A stretch of 38,597 nt of DNA from DATKGX01 sp035510555 (GCA_035510555.1 DATKGX010000030.1:1-38597); one strand, 5' to 3'; positions 23,577 to 33,223 are shown, counted from the first letter of the stretch. Notes: a model not told the origin generated them from the letters alone. Made by a program: numbers and translations.

Positions 23577-23888
23577 ATGTTAAAAAGAGAAAACCGTTTG
23601 TCTAAGATTATAAGAAAGACAGGCGAAAAGAAATACAATTCTGCGTTGTTTACTATTAGAATCTCAGATAGCAAAGATGGAAAAGTAAGATTTGGCTTCG
23701 TCGTTTCGAAGAAAATTGACAAACGGGCAGTGGTCAGAAACAGGACAAAAAGAGTATTGAGCGACGCAGCAAAGGATTTCTTAGAAGACTTAGCCGGTAA
23801 AGACATTGTCGTAGTCGCTAAAAAAAGCCTAACTTTTACAGAAAAGGAAGACGTTGAGAAAGAGTTCGGAAGTATTTTTAAAAAATGA
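23577..23888 (+). CDS. rnpA: Ribonuclease P protein component
   Basis: A 103-residue basic protein that binds RNase P RNA to mature tRNA 5' ends. The family signature is visible: LKRENRLSK near the start, FGFVVSKKIDKRAVVRNRTK (the RNR motif) and the C-terminal DIVVVAKKS. The stop TGA overlaps the yidD ATG (ATGA). Confidence 0.95.
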   Translation: MLKRENRLSKIIRKTGEKKYNSALFTIRISDSKDGKVRFGFVVSKKIDKRAVVRNRTKRVLSDAAKDFLEDLAGKDIVVVAKKSLTFTEKEDVEKEFGSIFKK

Positions 23889-24097
23889 AAAAAATAGCAC
23901 TATTTTTAATCAATATTTACCAAGCGCTGATTTCAACCACTTTAAAAAACTTGTTAGGGGTTAACCGATCCTGTCGCTTTCATCCGACTTGTTCCGATTA
24001 TGCCAAGCTTACAATCTCAGAAAAAGGATTATTGAAAGGTAGTTATTTGTCAATGATCAGGCTTTTAAAATGCCAGCCGTTTTATAACGGTAAATAA
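23885..24097 (+). CDS. yidD: Membrane protein insertion efficiency factor YidD
   Basis: A 70-residue protein with the YidD pattern LINIYQALIS, then CRFHPTCSDYAKLTI and LLKCQPF near the C-terminus, with the three conserved Cys. It helps YidC insert membrane proteins. Its ATG overlaps the rnpA stop by 4 nt, and yidC follows after 2 nt. Confidence 0.93.
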   Translation: MKKIALFLINIYQALISTTLKNLLGVNRSCRFHPTCSDYAKLTISEKGLLKGSYLSMIRLLKCQPFYNGK

Positions 24098-24099
24098 TT

Positions 24100-24942
24100 A
24101 TGAATATACTTAGTTCCATTGGAGATGCTTTTCATTTCGTACTATTCGTACCAATCATTAATTTGTTGGTAGCGCTTTACCATGGGCTTAATTTTGTTCA
24201 TCTTCCTTTTGCGCTTGGCTTTTCCATCATTGTCTTAACGGTTTTAATCAGGTTGGTTTTATATCCTTTGACAGGCGCTCAATTAAAAGCCTCAAAAAAA
24301 ATGCAGGAGTTAACGCCCCACCTCAACCGGTTAAAAGAAAAACACAAAAACGACGCGAAAACTTTACAAGCAGAAACAATGAAATTATATAAAGAGTTCG
24401 GGGTTAATCCGGCTGCCGGATGCTTGCCCGTTCTAATTCAATTGCCATTAATCTGGGCCTTATATCAAGCGTTGCAGTTAATCGTCAAACCCGGAGCGGC
24501 AGTTTTAGCGCAGATTAATCAGATGCTTTATACCAACTCTCTAAAATTAACTACTCCTTGGAATACCACTTTTTTTGGACTGCCGCTTGCCCAGAATCCT
24601 TCCCATTTAATTACGACAGTTGGTCCACTGATTCTTTTAATTCCTGTTGCGACCGGACTTTTCCAATTTATCCAAACTAAAATGATGTTTGTTTCTCAAC
24701 CGCAAAACAAAGATGGTAATAAGAAGGATGAAAAGAAAAAAGAAGATTTTGCCACCGCTTTCCAATCACAATCCTTATATATTTTCCCGATTATGATTGC
24801 GTTCTTCTCCTATAGTTTCCCAATCGGCTTGTCTTTGTACTGGAACACATTCACAATTTTTGGTATCATACAGCAATACAGAATTTCAGGCCTGGGCGGC
24901 CTAAAAGAATGGACGGATAAAATCTATGGCAAAAGCAAATAA
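24100..24942 (+). CDS. yidC: Membrane protein insertase YidC (short, Gram-positive type)
   Basis: A 280-residue insertase that places proteins in the membrane. It lacks the large periplasmic domain of Gram-negative YidC. There is no lipobox, unlike SpoIIIJ. The conserved first core helix with the essential Arg is visible (LTVLIRLVLYPLTG), followed by a helical hairpin KASKKMQELTPHLNRLKEKH and then FGVNPAAGCLPVLIQLPL. A Lys/Asp-rich loop (NKDGNKKDEKKKEDF) lies in the C-terminal half. The stop overlaps jag by 17 nt. Confidence 0.95.
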   Translation: MNILSSIGDAFHFVLFVPIINLLVALYHGLNFVHLPFALGFSIIVLTVLIRLVLYPLTGAQLKASKKMQELTPHLNRLKEKHKNDAKTLQAETMKLYKEFGVNPAAGCLPVLIQLPLIWALYQALQLIVKPGAAVLAQINQMLYTNSLKLTTPWNTTFFGLPLAQNPSHLITTVGPLILLIPVATGLFQFIQTKMMFVSQPQNKDGNKKDEKKKEDFATAFQSQSLYIFPIMIAFFSYSFPIGLSLYWNTFTIFGIIQQYRISGLGGLKEWTDKIYGKSK

Positions 24943-25375
24943 AAAACAGGAAAAAATAATCAAGAATTTTTTTGTTTCCTTGGGAATTGATGCTGAAATG
25001 GCAATAACCGAAGACGAGGAAGCAATCTCGGTTAATCTGGAAAGCGAAGATACGGGTATGATTATTGGCTATCATGGGGAAACGTTGGAAGCTCTCCAGC
25101 TGGTTTTATCATTAGTCTTAGCTAAAGAACAAGGCGAATTTAAAAGGGTTTCAGTTGAAGTCGGGGATTATAAAAAAAACCGGACGGAATGGCTAGAGCG
25201 ATTGGCGCTTGATGCAAAAGAGAGAGCGCTTTCTCAAGGCAAGGAAGTTTATCTCTCCGAATTAAAATCCTGGGAGCGAAGAGTAGTCCATCTTTCTTTG
25301 CAAGATGATAAAGAAGTTACTTCGGAGTCAAGTGGCGAGGGCAAAGACAGGGTTTTGGTCATTAAGCCCAAATAA
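24926..25375 (+). CDS. jag: KH-R3H RNA-binding protein (Jag/KhpB-like)
   Basis: A 149-residue RNA-binding protein. A KH domain with the GxxG-like GMIIGYHGETLEAL (about residues 46-60) is followed by an R3H domain (RRVVHLSLQDDKEVTSESSG). The N-terminal Jag_N domain found in many Firmicutes is missing. It overlaps yidC by 17 nt and so is in the same operon, which is the usual gene pair. Family members link RNA binding to cell-wall growth and division. The overlap with the next gene is also long. Confidence 0.92.
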   Translation: MAKANKKQEKIIKNFFVSLGIDAEMAITEDEEAISVNLESEDTGMIIGYHGETLEALQLVLSLVLAKEQGEFKRVSVEVGDYKKNRTEWLERLALDAKERALSQGKEVYLSELKSWERRVVHLSLQDDKEVTSESSGEGKDRVLVIKPK

Positions 25376-26639
25376 AATCTCCAAACTCTTTTTTTGTCTT
25401 CTGCTTCTTTTTTTGCCAACACAACTCGGAAAACATTTTTGGCCGGATTGGTCTTTTATTTACGGCTTAAGAGTTGATTATCTCTCCCCCACTCTTTATT
25501 TAACCGACATTTTAGTAATTTTAATTTTTACTTTTTCTTTACCCGAGTTTTTTTTATCAATTCAAAAAATTCAAAAAAAATATTTAACTGGATTCCTGCT
25601 ATTATTTCTTTCTCTTGCGATTGGCTTGACAGGCGCTAAAAATTTTTGGGCCGGAATTTACGCGATTATTAAATTGCTTGAGTTTTCATTTTTGGTCTAT
25701 TTTATCGCCAAGAATTATAAAGTCTTTAACAGAACGTTATTATTTATTTGTATTTTTACTGCAGCTGTTTTTGAAGCGCTACTGGCTTTTTCACAATATT
25801 TTAATCAGGGTTCAATCGGGGGAATCTTTTATTGGTTTGGTGAACGAGCTTTTAACGCCGGGACTCCAGGGATAGCCAACGCCTCAATTAATGGCCAATT
25901 ATTTTTAAGGCCTTACGCTACTTTTTCCCACCCAAATGTTCTAGCCGGATTTTTAATTCTATCAATGTTATTACTTTTCCTGTTCTCCTACAAAAACAAA
26001 TACTTAAGAATATTAGTTTTCCTGGGAAGTTTTTTGGGGACAGCCGCTTTACTACTGACGCTTAGCAGAAGTGCTATTTTGTCTTGGATCATTTGCTTGA
26101 TTGTTCTATTTGGGCTATGGGTCGTTGAAAAATATAAGAAACGTAAATTCAATTCGAGCCATTTAGTTCTATCGATTATAATTTTGGTAGCAATAACAAT
26201 TTTTATTGTTTTACAAAATAGTTTTGTCCTGCAAAGATTTTCAATGACCAAATTATCCGACGAATCATTAGTCCAAAGGCAGGAGTTGGTGACGCAGTCT
26301 TTGAATATGTTTTGGCAAAGTCCGGTTTTTGGAATTGGCATCAACAATTTTTTTAATAACCTAAGTATCGTCTCACCTAAAGGCAATACTTTCCTAATTC
26401 AGCCCGCCCACAATATTTTTCTTTTGGTTCTCTCCGAAACCGGCATTGTCGGACTTATCGCGTTTCTGTTCATTCTCTCAAAATCCCTTCTGTCAATTCT
26501 CAAAAAACAAAATAAATATCTTTTGCTTTGTCTTTTAGCAATAATATTTTTGGGAATGTTTGACCATTATTTTTTAACCCTCCAGCAAGGGCAGCTCTTG
26601 CTCTCGTTTGTTTTAGGTATAAATCTGGCAAAATCCTGA
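25305..26639 (+). CDS. O-antigen ligase-like (Wzy/WaaL) polytopic membrane protein
   Basis: A protein of up to 444 residues with about 10-12 membrane helices. The pattern LPTQLGKHFWP, RVDYLSPTLYLTDIL and the later large extracytoplasmic loop with LVQRQELVTQSLNMFWQSPVFGIGINNF, then QPAHNIFLLVLSETG, is typical of O-antigen ligase/polymerase proteins. They join polysaccharide or glycan units at the outer face of the membrane. The start is uncertain: ATG 25305 overlaps jag by 71 nt, while GTG 25332 (with GGAG 4 nt upstream) overlaps by 44. It is followed by a flippase, consistent with surface polysaccharide assembly. Confidence 0.85.
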   Translation: MIKKLLRSQVARAKTGFWSLSPNKISKLFFCLLLLFLPTQLGKHFWPDWSFIYGLRVDYLSPTLYLTDILVILIFTFSLPEFFLSIQKIQKKYLTGFLLLFLSLAIGLTGAKNFWAGIYAIIKLLEFSFLVYFIAKNYKVFNRTLLFICIFTAAVFEALLAFSQYFNQGSIGGIFYWFGERAFNAGTPGIANASINGQLFLRPYATFSHPNVLAGFLILSMLLLFLFSYKNKYLRILVFLGSFLGTAALLLTLSRSAILSWIICLIVLFGLWVVEKYKKRKFNSSHLVLSIIILVAITIFIVLQNSFVLQRFSMTKLSDESLVQRQELVTQSLNMFWQSPVFGIGINNFFNNLSIVSPKGNTFLIQPAHNIFLLVLSETGIVGLIAFLFILSKSLLSILKKQNKYLLLCLLAIIFLGMFDHYFLTLQQGQLLLSFVLGINLAKS

Positions 26640-26652
26640 GCAGACTTTATGT

Positions 26653-26664
26653 TAAAATACCAAT
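26653..26664 (+). promoter_or_regulatory. -10 box of the flippase gene, leaderless geometry
   Basis: TAAAAT (26653-26658), 6 nt before ATG 26665. No convincing -35 was found. Confidence 0.45.
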
Positions 26665-27909
26665 ATGCAGCATAAACTGATCGCCAAAAACACTTCGTAC
26701 CAAATATTAGCCCGCGGTATAGCCTCTTTCATCGGCTTTTTAATTACTTTAGTTATCGCCAGAAAATTTGGGGTTCTGGGTTATGGGGATTTCACCAAAA
26801 TCACTTCTTATGTGGCACTTTTCTATCTAGTCATTGATTTTGGTTTAAACGCTTTCTTCCTACAATACGAAAATGCGCGGTTTAAGAATTTATTTTATCT
26901 GCGGATGCTTATCTCAATAGGGATTTTCTTACTGCTTAATGCTCTTGCATTTTTCCTTCCCTACAATGCGGTTTTAGGCACCGGATTTTCCGGCGCAGAG
27001 AGATTCGGTATCTTTATTTTCTCCTTTGGTATTTTTGCCCAAAGTATAATTTTATCCACTTCGGCCATTTTTCAAAAAGCAGTTAATTATTATTTCTATA
27101 TGGTCGGAACGATTATCGGCTCCATAGTTAATCTAATTGTTGTTTTGATTTTTGCGTTTTTGAATCTTTCAATAATGTACATTTTGTTTGGATTTGTAGT
27201 CAGTAGCTTTGTTGGCGCGTTGGCCTTATTGTTTTTTGCCAAAGAAAAAATATCACCACCATCAATAGATAAAGAATTTGCTGTAAAAATTATGCTGGCT
27301 TCATGGCCATTAGGCCTGATGCTTATTTTTAATTTGGTCTATTTTCGGGTCGATATATTTTTATTGTCAATTTTAAAAACTACTCAAGACGTCGGGATTT
27401 ACGGGCTTTCATATAAGTTCTTTGATTTTCTAATCGCTCTCCCCCTTTTTCTCTCCAACGCCGTTTACCCATTTTTAATCAAGGCAAAAGCAGACAAGAA
27501 ATTATTCTTTAATTTAACTGGTAAATATTTTCTCATCTTTTTAATAGCATCGTTTATCACAATCATTCCTTTTTGGTTTATTTCACCGCTATTTACTTTG
27601 GTGAAAGCAGATTTTACCGCGTCAATCTTACCGTTTCGCATACTCCTACTCTCTTTGCCTTTTTTCTTTACGACCAGCTTTTTACAATGGGTCCTAATTA
27701 CCTTAGGCAAACAAAAATATTTAATGATTGTTTATTTCCTGTCAACGCTTTTAAATGTCGCTTTAAATATTATTTTTATTCCGCAATTTTCTTACGTTGC
27801 TTGTGCCACCATCACTTTGCTGTCCGAAGGAATTGTTTTCGTGTTTTTACTGGTCCAGCTTCTTAAATATAGAATTATATTAGAAAGGAAAGCAGAAACA
27901 AGTGTCTAA
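26665..27909 (+). CDS. Polysaccharide flippase (MATE/MOP superfamily, Wzx-like)
   Basis: A 414-residue protein with ~12 membrane helices and very few charged residues outside loops. The beginning (IAKNTSYQILARGIASFIGF, then ARKFGVLGYGDFTKITSY) is the standard start of RfbX/Wzx-type flippases, which turn lipid-linked sugars over the membrane. The C-terminal half keeps the pattern ILPFRILLLSLPFFFTTSFLQW. It lies next to the O-antigen-ligase-like gene. Its end overlaps the next gene (RNase H) by 8 nt. Confidence 0.9.
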   Translation: MQHKLIAKNTSYQILARGIASFIGFLITLVIARKFGVLGYGDFTKITSYVALFYLVIDFGLNAFFLQYENARFKNLFYLRMLISIGIFLLLNALAFFLPYNAVLGTGFSGAERFGIFIFSFGIFAQSIILSTSAIFQKAVNYYFYMVGTIIGSIVNLIVVLIFAFLNLSIMYILFGFVVSSFVGALALLFFAKEKISPPSIDKEFAVKIMLASWPLGLMLIFNLVYFRVDIFLLSILKTTQDVGIYGLSYKFFDFLIALPLFLSNAVYPFLIKAKADKKLFFNLTGKYFLIFLIASFITIIPFWFISPLFTLVKADFTASILPFRILLLSLPFFFTTSFLQWVLITLGKQKYLMIVYFLSTLLNVALNIIFIPQFSYVACATITLLSEGIVFVFLLVQLLKYRIILERKAETSV

Positions 27910-28321
27910 AATAACAGTTTTTACAGACGGGGGGGCAAGAGGAAATCCCGGGCCGGCAGCGCTCGGGGTTTATATTCAAGATGAAAGCGGTAAAACATTG
28001 GCAAGTATCGGTAAGGTGATTGGACAAGCAACCAATAACGTCGCCGAATACTCGGCAATCGTTGAAGGGCTGAACTGGCTTTTGTTAAATAAACAAAAAT
28101 TAAATATTCAAAGCGTCAATTTTTTTATGGATTCTCAATTGGCCTGTTCCCAGCTAAATGGAGTCTATAAGGTTAAGAACGCGCGGATTAGGGATTTTGT
28201 TTTTGAGATTAGGCAAAAAGAAGCGGAGTTAGGTGTTTCAATCACATATGCGCATGTTCGTCGGGAGCAAAATACCAAAGCGGATTCTATGGTTAATCAA
28301 GCTCTAGACAATCTGCTTTAG
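27902..28321 (+). CDS. rnhA: Ribonuclease HI family protein
   Basis: A 139-residue enzyme that cuts RNA in RNA-DNA hybrids. The four acidic catalytic residues are visible: Asp in FTDGGARGNPG, Glu in NNVAEYSAI, Asp in FMDSQLAC and Asp in TKADSMVN. It starts at GTG 27902, overlapping the flippase end by 8 nt. The motif spacing is that of the compact RNase HI group without the basic protrusion. Confidence 0.93.
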   Translation: MSKITVFTDGGARGNPGPAALGVYIQDESGKTLASIGKVIGQATNNVAEYSAIVEGLNWLLLNKQKLNIQSVNFFMDSQLACSQLNGVYKVKNARIRDFVFEIRQKEAELGVSITYAHVRREQNTKADSMVNQALDNLL

Positions 28322-28340
28322 AGCGATTAAAATAAAGCCA
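28305..28340 (+). promoter_or_regulatory. Promoter of the DUF4012 gene
   Basis: TAGACA (28305-28310), 17-nt spacer, TAAAAT (28328-28333), 7 nt to ATG 28341. Confidence 0.55.
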
Positions 28341-31019
28341 ATGAACCACACTGCCCAAGTCGTACCCGAAAATAATCAGTCTCGCCCAATCTTAGTGGTC
28401 GATAAAAAAGGCGATATCGGCGAGGCTTTGTTAAGAGAGCTTAAACAGCAAACGCTAATAGTTTATGTTAGTCGGATTGCTCCTGAGGTTTCGGATAACA
28501 TTATTCACGTTCCTTTTGATAAACAATTCCCGACCATTCCCGACAACAGCTATTCCCACATTTTTTTAATCGATGAAGATTTTGAGATTACCAAAGACGT
28601 AGTAAAATCTTTTCTTAAAAAAGCAGAACAGGATAAGGCCTATTTGATCTTAGCGGTAAATGCCTCTTCCGTCGAAGATTCTTTTCCGCTGGATTTTACA
28701 TCTTCATATGATAAGGCAAAAATTGCTATCATCGGCGATATTTTTAAAAAGGATCAAATTTACAATTCCAACTCGGAAATTAATCAGTATATAGCGGAAA
28801 TTAAATCAACTGGGAGAATCAGTATTCCCGGCGACGGAACTCGGTTAGTTGCTCCGGTTCTTTTCGGAGATGTAGTTTTTGGTATCTTGGAAACGGTTTT
28901 CGGAACAGAGGAAAATAAAATCTTTTATCTTTTTCCCAGACATCGTATTACACTTTTGTCACTAGCGCATGTCTTCCAAAAAATTGATCCAGATTTAAAA
29001 GTAGATTTTATTAAAGAAGGAAAAACACCAAAAACTGAATTTAAGCCATCGGTTGAAGGAAAGTATTTGCTGGGGGAGACATACGATTTAGACAATAAAA
29101 TTAAAAGCATCAAGTTTGCGGATATAAAAACAGAGGTCATTAAAGAAGAAAAATTGTCTATTCGGCCAAGAAAAGAATGGAGATTGAAATTGAAGGCGCT
29201 AGTTTTATCTTTACTCTTGCTTTTACTGCTGCCCCTGATAACAACCGTTTTAGGCGCCGCCTTAGGAGCAGGAGCATTACTAATCTCAGCAAATGACATT
29301 GAAAAAGGAAATTTTGTTTCGTCTCAGACGCCGGCGCTCCTGGCGGTAAATAGCTTTAAGGTTGCCCAACTCTCATTGCCAGTTTTAACCGCTGAAACGA
29401 AGTTGGTTGGTCTAGATGGTGTATTAGGAATATTTTCCAAAAATATTGACTTGGGAGAAAGTATTTCAGGCGCATTAGTTTCAGTCATAGACGCTTCTGA
29501 TAAAATAAAAGCGATCTTGGGAGGTAGTTCACAAAATCCTGCTGCGGATTTCTCCAGCGCCTCCTTAGAAATTAAAAGCACACTTTACATTTACAATCAA
29601 GTAAAGCAAGCCAAAATAATTCCATTAAGCTTATCTAAACAGTTGGATAGTCTAACTCAGGTGGCATCTTCGACCATCGATTTTTGGCCGGATGCATTAG
29701 GCTTTCATGGTAGCCGAAATTATCTAATTTTATTTCAAAATAATATGGAGTTAAGGCCGGGTGGGGGGTTCATTGGCTCGTATGCACTCTTAACCCTTAA
29801 TAAAGGAAAGATTGCCGGTTTTAAGATCTATGATGTCTATGATGCCGACGGGCAGCTTAAGGGACACGTTGAGCCGCCGTATCCAATCAGAAGATATCTT
29901 CCCTCAATCCATTGGTATTTGCGGGACAGTAATTTTAATGTCGATTTTTCAAAGGGAGCGGTTGCTTCGGCGGTGTTTCTGAATACCGAAATGCAACAAG
30001 CAGTGGATGGAGTAATTGGTGTTGACTTGTCATTCATCAAAAATTTGCTGACAGTTATCGGGCCGGTAAATGTCCCGGATTATAATCAGACCGTACGCTC
30101 TGACAATTTTTATCAAGTAACGCAAGCGCATAGTCAGGACAACTTTTTCCCTGGCTCAACACAGAAAAAAGATTTTCTAACCTCTTTTTATTCTGCCTTG
30201 CAAAATAAAATTGCCGGACAAAAAAACCTTTCCTATCTAAGCTTAGCGCAAGCATTGATACAATCTATTAACGAAAAGCATGTTTTATTTGCCTTTAATA
30301 ATGCGAGTGAGCAGGCTGCATTTGCGGTAAATGGTTGGTCTTCGGCTTTAGTTCAAGACACTTCGTCCAGTAATTCTCTGGTTGATGATTTCGTCGGCAT
30401 TGACGAAGCAAATTTAGGCGGCAACAAAGTCAATTATTCTATTGCCAGAAGTGTTTCACAATCTGTAACTATGAATAGCGATAAAAATATCGACGAGGCG
30501 TTAACGGTTGCTTTTAAAAATTCAGCCTCGCAAAACTTGGGTGATAAAGGAATTTATAAAAATTATTTGCGCTTTATTTTGCCGCTCAACGCGACAATTT
30601 CCAGTATTCAAATCGATAACCAGGAACAAAAAATTATTCCGGCCATTACCGACCCCACAATTTACGAAAAGAAAGGTTTTGTTCCTCCAAGCGGGCTTGA
30701 AATGCAAAGAGAAGACCAAAGCGGCAAAACAACTTATGGGTTTTTAGTAACTATTCCTCCGCAAGCCTTGAAAACGATTAAAGTTAATTATACTCTAGCG
30801 CAAAAAATAAATGTTTCGCAGCCGCAATTAGGCTATCAATTAAAAATTTTTAAACAACCGGGAATAGACTTTATGCCCTATGATTTAACTTTGAATTTTC
30901 CGGCTAATCTCAAGATTGTCAATTCTGACTCCGATGTAAAATCCAGCGGACAAACAGCCATTTTATCAACGCAAATTGTAGAAGATAGGGAAGTACTAAT
31001 TAACCTTGCTTCAAAATAA
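28341..31019 (+). CDS. DUF4012 surface protein with N-terminal Rossmann-like domain
   Basis: An 892-residue protein. Residues ~15-200 look like a degenerate Rossmann/epimerase-like domain (ILVVDKKGDIGEALLRELK at the start, then strand-helix alternation), on the cytoplasmic side. A membrane helix cluster lies at ~285-320 (LVLSLLLLLLLPLITTVLGA). The exported part from ~450 is DUF4012, recognised by NYLILFQNNMELRPGGGFIG, then WYLRDSNFNVDFSKGA and VDLSFIKNLLTVIGPV. DUF4012 proteins are common beside glycan genes in Patescibacteria and Actinobacteria; their function is unknown. It is placed just after the surface polysaccharide genes. Confidence 0.85.
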   Translation: MNHTAQVVPENNQSRPILVVDKKGDIGEALLRELKQQTLIVYVSRIAPEVSDNIIHVPFDKQFPTIPDNSYSHIFLIDEDFEITKDVVKSFLKKAEQDKAYLILAVNASSVEDSFPLDFTSSYDKAKIAIIGDIFKKDQIYNSNSEINQYIAEIKSTGRISIPGDGTRLVAPVLFGDVVFGILETVFGTEENKIFYLFPRHRITLLSLAHVFQKIDPDLKVDFIKEGKTPKTEFKPSVEGKYLLGETYDLDNKIKSIKFADIKTEVIKEEKLSIRPRKEWRLKLKALVLSLLLLLLLPLITTVLGAALGAGALLISANDIEKGNFVSSQTPALLAVNSFKVAQLSLPVLTAETKLVGLDGVLGIFSKNIDLGESISGALVSVIDASDKIKAILGGSSQNPAADFSSASLEIKSTLYIYNQVKQAKIIPLSLSKQLDSLTQVASSTIDFWPDALGFHGSRNYLILFQNNMELRPGGGFIGSYALLTLNKGKIAGFKIYDVYDADGQLKGHVEPPYPIRRYLPSIHWYLRDSNFNVDFSKGAVASAVFLNTEMQQAVDGVIGVDLSFIKNLLTVIGPVNVPDYNQTVRSDNFYQVTQAHSQDNFFPGSTQKKDFLTSFYSALQNKIAGQKNLSYLSLAQALIQSINEKHVLFAFNNASEQAAFAVNGWSSALVQDTSSSNSLVDDFVGIDEANLGGNKVNYSIARSVSQSVTMNSDKNIDEALTVAFKNSASQNLGDKGIYKNYLRFILPLNATISSIQIDNQEQKIIPAITDPTIYEKKGFVPPSGLEMQREDQSGKTTYGFLVTIPPQALKTIKVNYTLAQKINVSQPQLGYQLKIFKQPGIDFMPYDLTLNFPANLKIVNSDSDVKSSGQTAILSTQIVEDREVLINLASK

Positions 31020-31042
31020 TTTCTTATTCCCCTTAGTTGTTA

Positions 31043-31048
31043 TATAAT
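31043..31048 (+). promoter_or_regulatory. -10 box of valS
   Basis: TATAAT ends 15 nt before ATG 31064. The ATG at 31037 lies before the -10 and so is not the start. Confidence 0.5.
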
Positions 31049-31063
31049 AAAGTCACCGAAATT

Positions 31064-33223
31064 ATGGACAAAGTTTATAACAACAAAGACGTTGAAGAAA
31101 AAATCTACCAACAATGGGAAGAGAAAAAATATTTTAGATCCGAAAACAGATTCGGAAACGATAAGAGCTACTCAATCATTTTACCCCTTCCAAATGCTAA
31201 CGCCCCCTTACATTTTGGACACGCGATGTTTGTGATTGAAGATATCTTAACCCGGTTTCACCGGATGCAAGGATTTAAAACATTGTGGTTGCCAGGCGCT
31301 GACCATGCCGGATTTGAAACACAATTTGTTTATGAAAAAAAATTACAGGCAGAAGGAAAGTCAAGATTTGATTTCGATCGGGACACGCTTTATAAAAATA
31401 TCTGGGATTTTGTACAGAGTAACCGTCCGGTAATGGAGAGTCAGCTTAGAAGACTAGGGTTTTCTTTAGATTGGGAGAAAAGTAAATTTCCACTGGATCC
31501 GGATATCATAAAAATTGTTTATGAAACCTTTAAAAATCTTTTTAACGACGGATTAGTATATCGGGCAAAAAGATTGGTTAATTATTGTACTTTTGACGGC
31601 ACATCATTTTCCGATTTGGAGGTTATTTACGAAGAAAAACAAGCTAAATTGTGGTTTATCAAATATCCTTTGGTTGGCGGTGGTTCAATTACCGTTGCTA
31701 CTACTCGTCCGGAAACAATGCTTGGCGATACAGCGGTGGTAGTTAATCCGAAGGACAAAAGATACAAAGACTTAGTCGGGAAGAAAATCAAATTGCCATT
31801 AACCAATCGAGAAATTCAAATTCTTGCTGATGAATCCGTGGACATGGAGTTTGGCACTGGCGCAGTTAAAGTTACTCCGGCGCATGACCCCAACGATTAC
31901 GAACTAGGACAAAAATATAAACTAGAACAAATTACCGTGATTGGTTTTGACGGCAAAATGACAAGTGAAGCAGGGGAATTTGAAGGTTTATTTGGGAAGC
32001 AAGCCAGGGTAAAAATAGTTGAAAAACTGACTGAACTTGGGTTTTTGGAAAAAGAGGAAAACATTACGCATCAAGTGCCGGTTTGTTATAAATGCAAAAA
32101 TCCGATCGAACCGCTTTTGATGGATCAGTGGTTTGTAAAAATGAAGCCATTAGCCGAACCGGCGATTGAAGCGGTTAAGGCCAAGGATAAAGCAATTAAA
32201 ATTCACCCCAAGAGTTTTGAAAAAATGTATCTGCAGTTTTTGGAAAATATCCGCGATTGGAATATTTCCCGCCAAATTGTTTGGGGAATCCAAATCCCGG
32301 CATGGAGTTGTCAAAAATGCCATGAATGGACAGTTACGAATGGAGAAGCACCGGAAAAATGCAAATGCGGTTCTGAAGAATTAATTCAGGATCAGGACGT
32401 GTTTGATACTTGGTTTTCTTCTAGCCAATGGCCATATGCTACTTTAAAAACCACAGACGCCTTAGAGTTTTACCCGACAACTGTCATGGAAACGGGCTAC
32501 GATATTTTACGCTGGTGGGTAGCCAGAATGGTAATGTTGGGAATTTATATACAAAAGAAAAACGGGGTAGAGGAGCTGAAAAAACAAATTCCTTTCCAAA
32601 ATATTGTTTTGCACGGTTTAGTCAACGATCCTTTAGGGAAAAAGATGAGCAAAAGCAAAGGCAATGTTGTTAATCCAATGGAAATCGTTGATCAGTACGG
32701 AGCAGACGCCATACGCTTTGCTTTGGTTTACGGAACCGCGCTTGGCAACGATCAAGTGCTTTCTTACCCAAAACTGGAAGCCATGCGCAAATTCTCCAAC
32801 AAACTCTGGAACATGGGAAGATTTATTGAGATAACGCTTCAACCAGAAGCTTATAAAAATGTTGAATGGACACCAGATGTTACTATTCAGGAATTGAGCA
32901 GATTGGCAAAAAATGAAAAAGATAAGGCAATGGTTCAAAAAACAGGAGATTTAGTAAAAGAAATAACGAGGCTTTTGGAAAATTACGATTTTAATCATGC
33001 GGCACAAAGTCTCTATGATTTCGCATGGCATGAATTTGCAGATTTGCACATTGAAGATGTTAAAAATAGGATTGACGAGAATTCTTATTATGCTCTCAAA
33101 TCTTTGTATCAAATCTTATTGAAGCTTCTGCATCCGTTTATGCCGTTTATTACAGAGGAGATTTATACCAGACTTTATGGTGGAGAAGGGAATTTGATAA
33201 TTAGTGAATGGCCTAAAGCATGA
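31064..33223 (+). CDS. valS: Valyl-tRNA synthetase, short form
   Basis: A 719-residue class I enzyme charging tRNA-Val. The HIGH motif appears as PLHFGHAM (residues ~49-56) and KMSKS as KKMSKSKGN. The editing domain is present (VATTRPETMLGDTAVVV and the GTGAVKVTPAHDPNDYELG pocket), as is a zinc-finger-like CQKCHEWTVTNG..CKC. Bacterial ValRS usually reaches ~870-950 residues; here the protein ends just after the anticodon-binding domain, so the C-terminal coiled-coil arm is missing. I start at 31064 because the -10 box lies between it and the upstream ATG 31037. Its stop overlaps the next gene (ATGA). Confidence 0.95.
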   Translation: MDKVYNNKDVEEKIYQQWEEKKYFRSENRFGNDKSYSIILPLPNANAPLHFGHAMFVIEDILTRFHRMQGFKTLWLPGADHAGFETQFVYEKKLQAEGKSRFDFDRDTLYKNIWDFVQSNRPVMESQLRRLGFSLDWEKSKFPLDPDIIKIVYETFKNLFNDGLVYRAKRLVNYCTFDGTSFSDLEVIYEEKQAKLWFIKYPLVGGGSITVATTRPETMLGDTAVVVNPKDKRYKDLVGKKIKLPLTNREIQILADESVDMEFGTGAVKVTPAHDPNDYELGQKYKLEQITVIGFDGKMTSEAGEFEGLFGKQARVKIVEKLTELGFLEKEENITHQVPVCYKCKNPIEPLLMDQWFVKMKPLAEPAIEAVKAKDKAIKIHPKSFEKMYLQFLENIRDWNISRQIVWGIQIPAWSCQKCHEWTVTNGEAPEKCKCGSEELIQDQDVFDTWFSSSQWPYATLKTTDALEFYPTTVMETGYDILRWWVARMVMLGIYIQKKNGVEELKKQIPFQNIVLHGLVNDPLGKKMSKSKGNVVNPMEIVDQYGADAIRFALVYGTALGNDQVLSYPKLEAMRKFSNKLWNMGRFIEITLQPEAYKNVEWTPDVTIQELSRLAKNEKDKAMVQKTGDLVKEITRLLENYDFNHAAQSLYDFAWHEFADLHIEDVKNRIDENSYYALKSLYQILLKLLHPFMPFITEEIYTRLYGGEGNLIISEWPKA

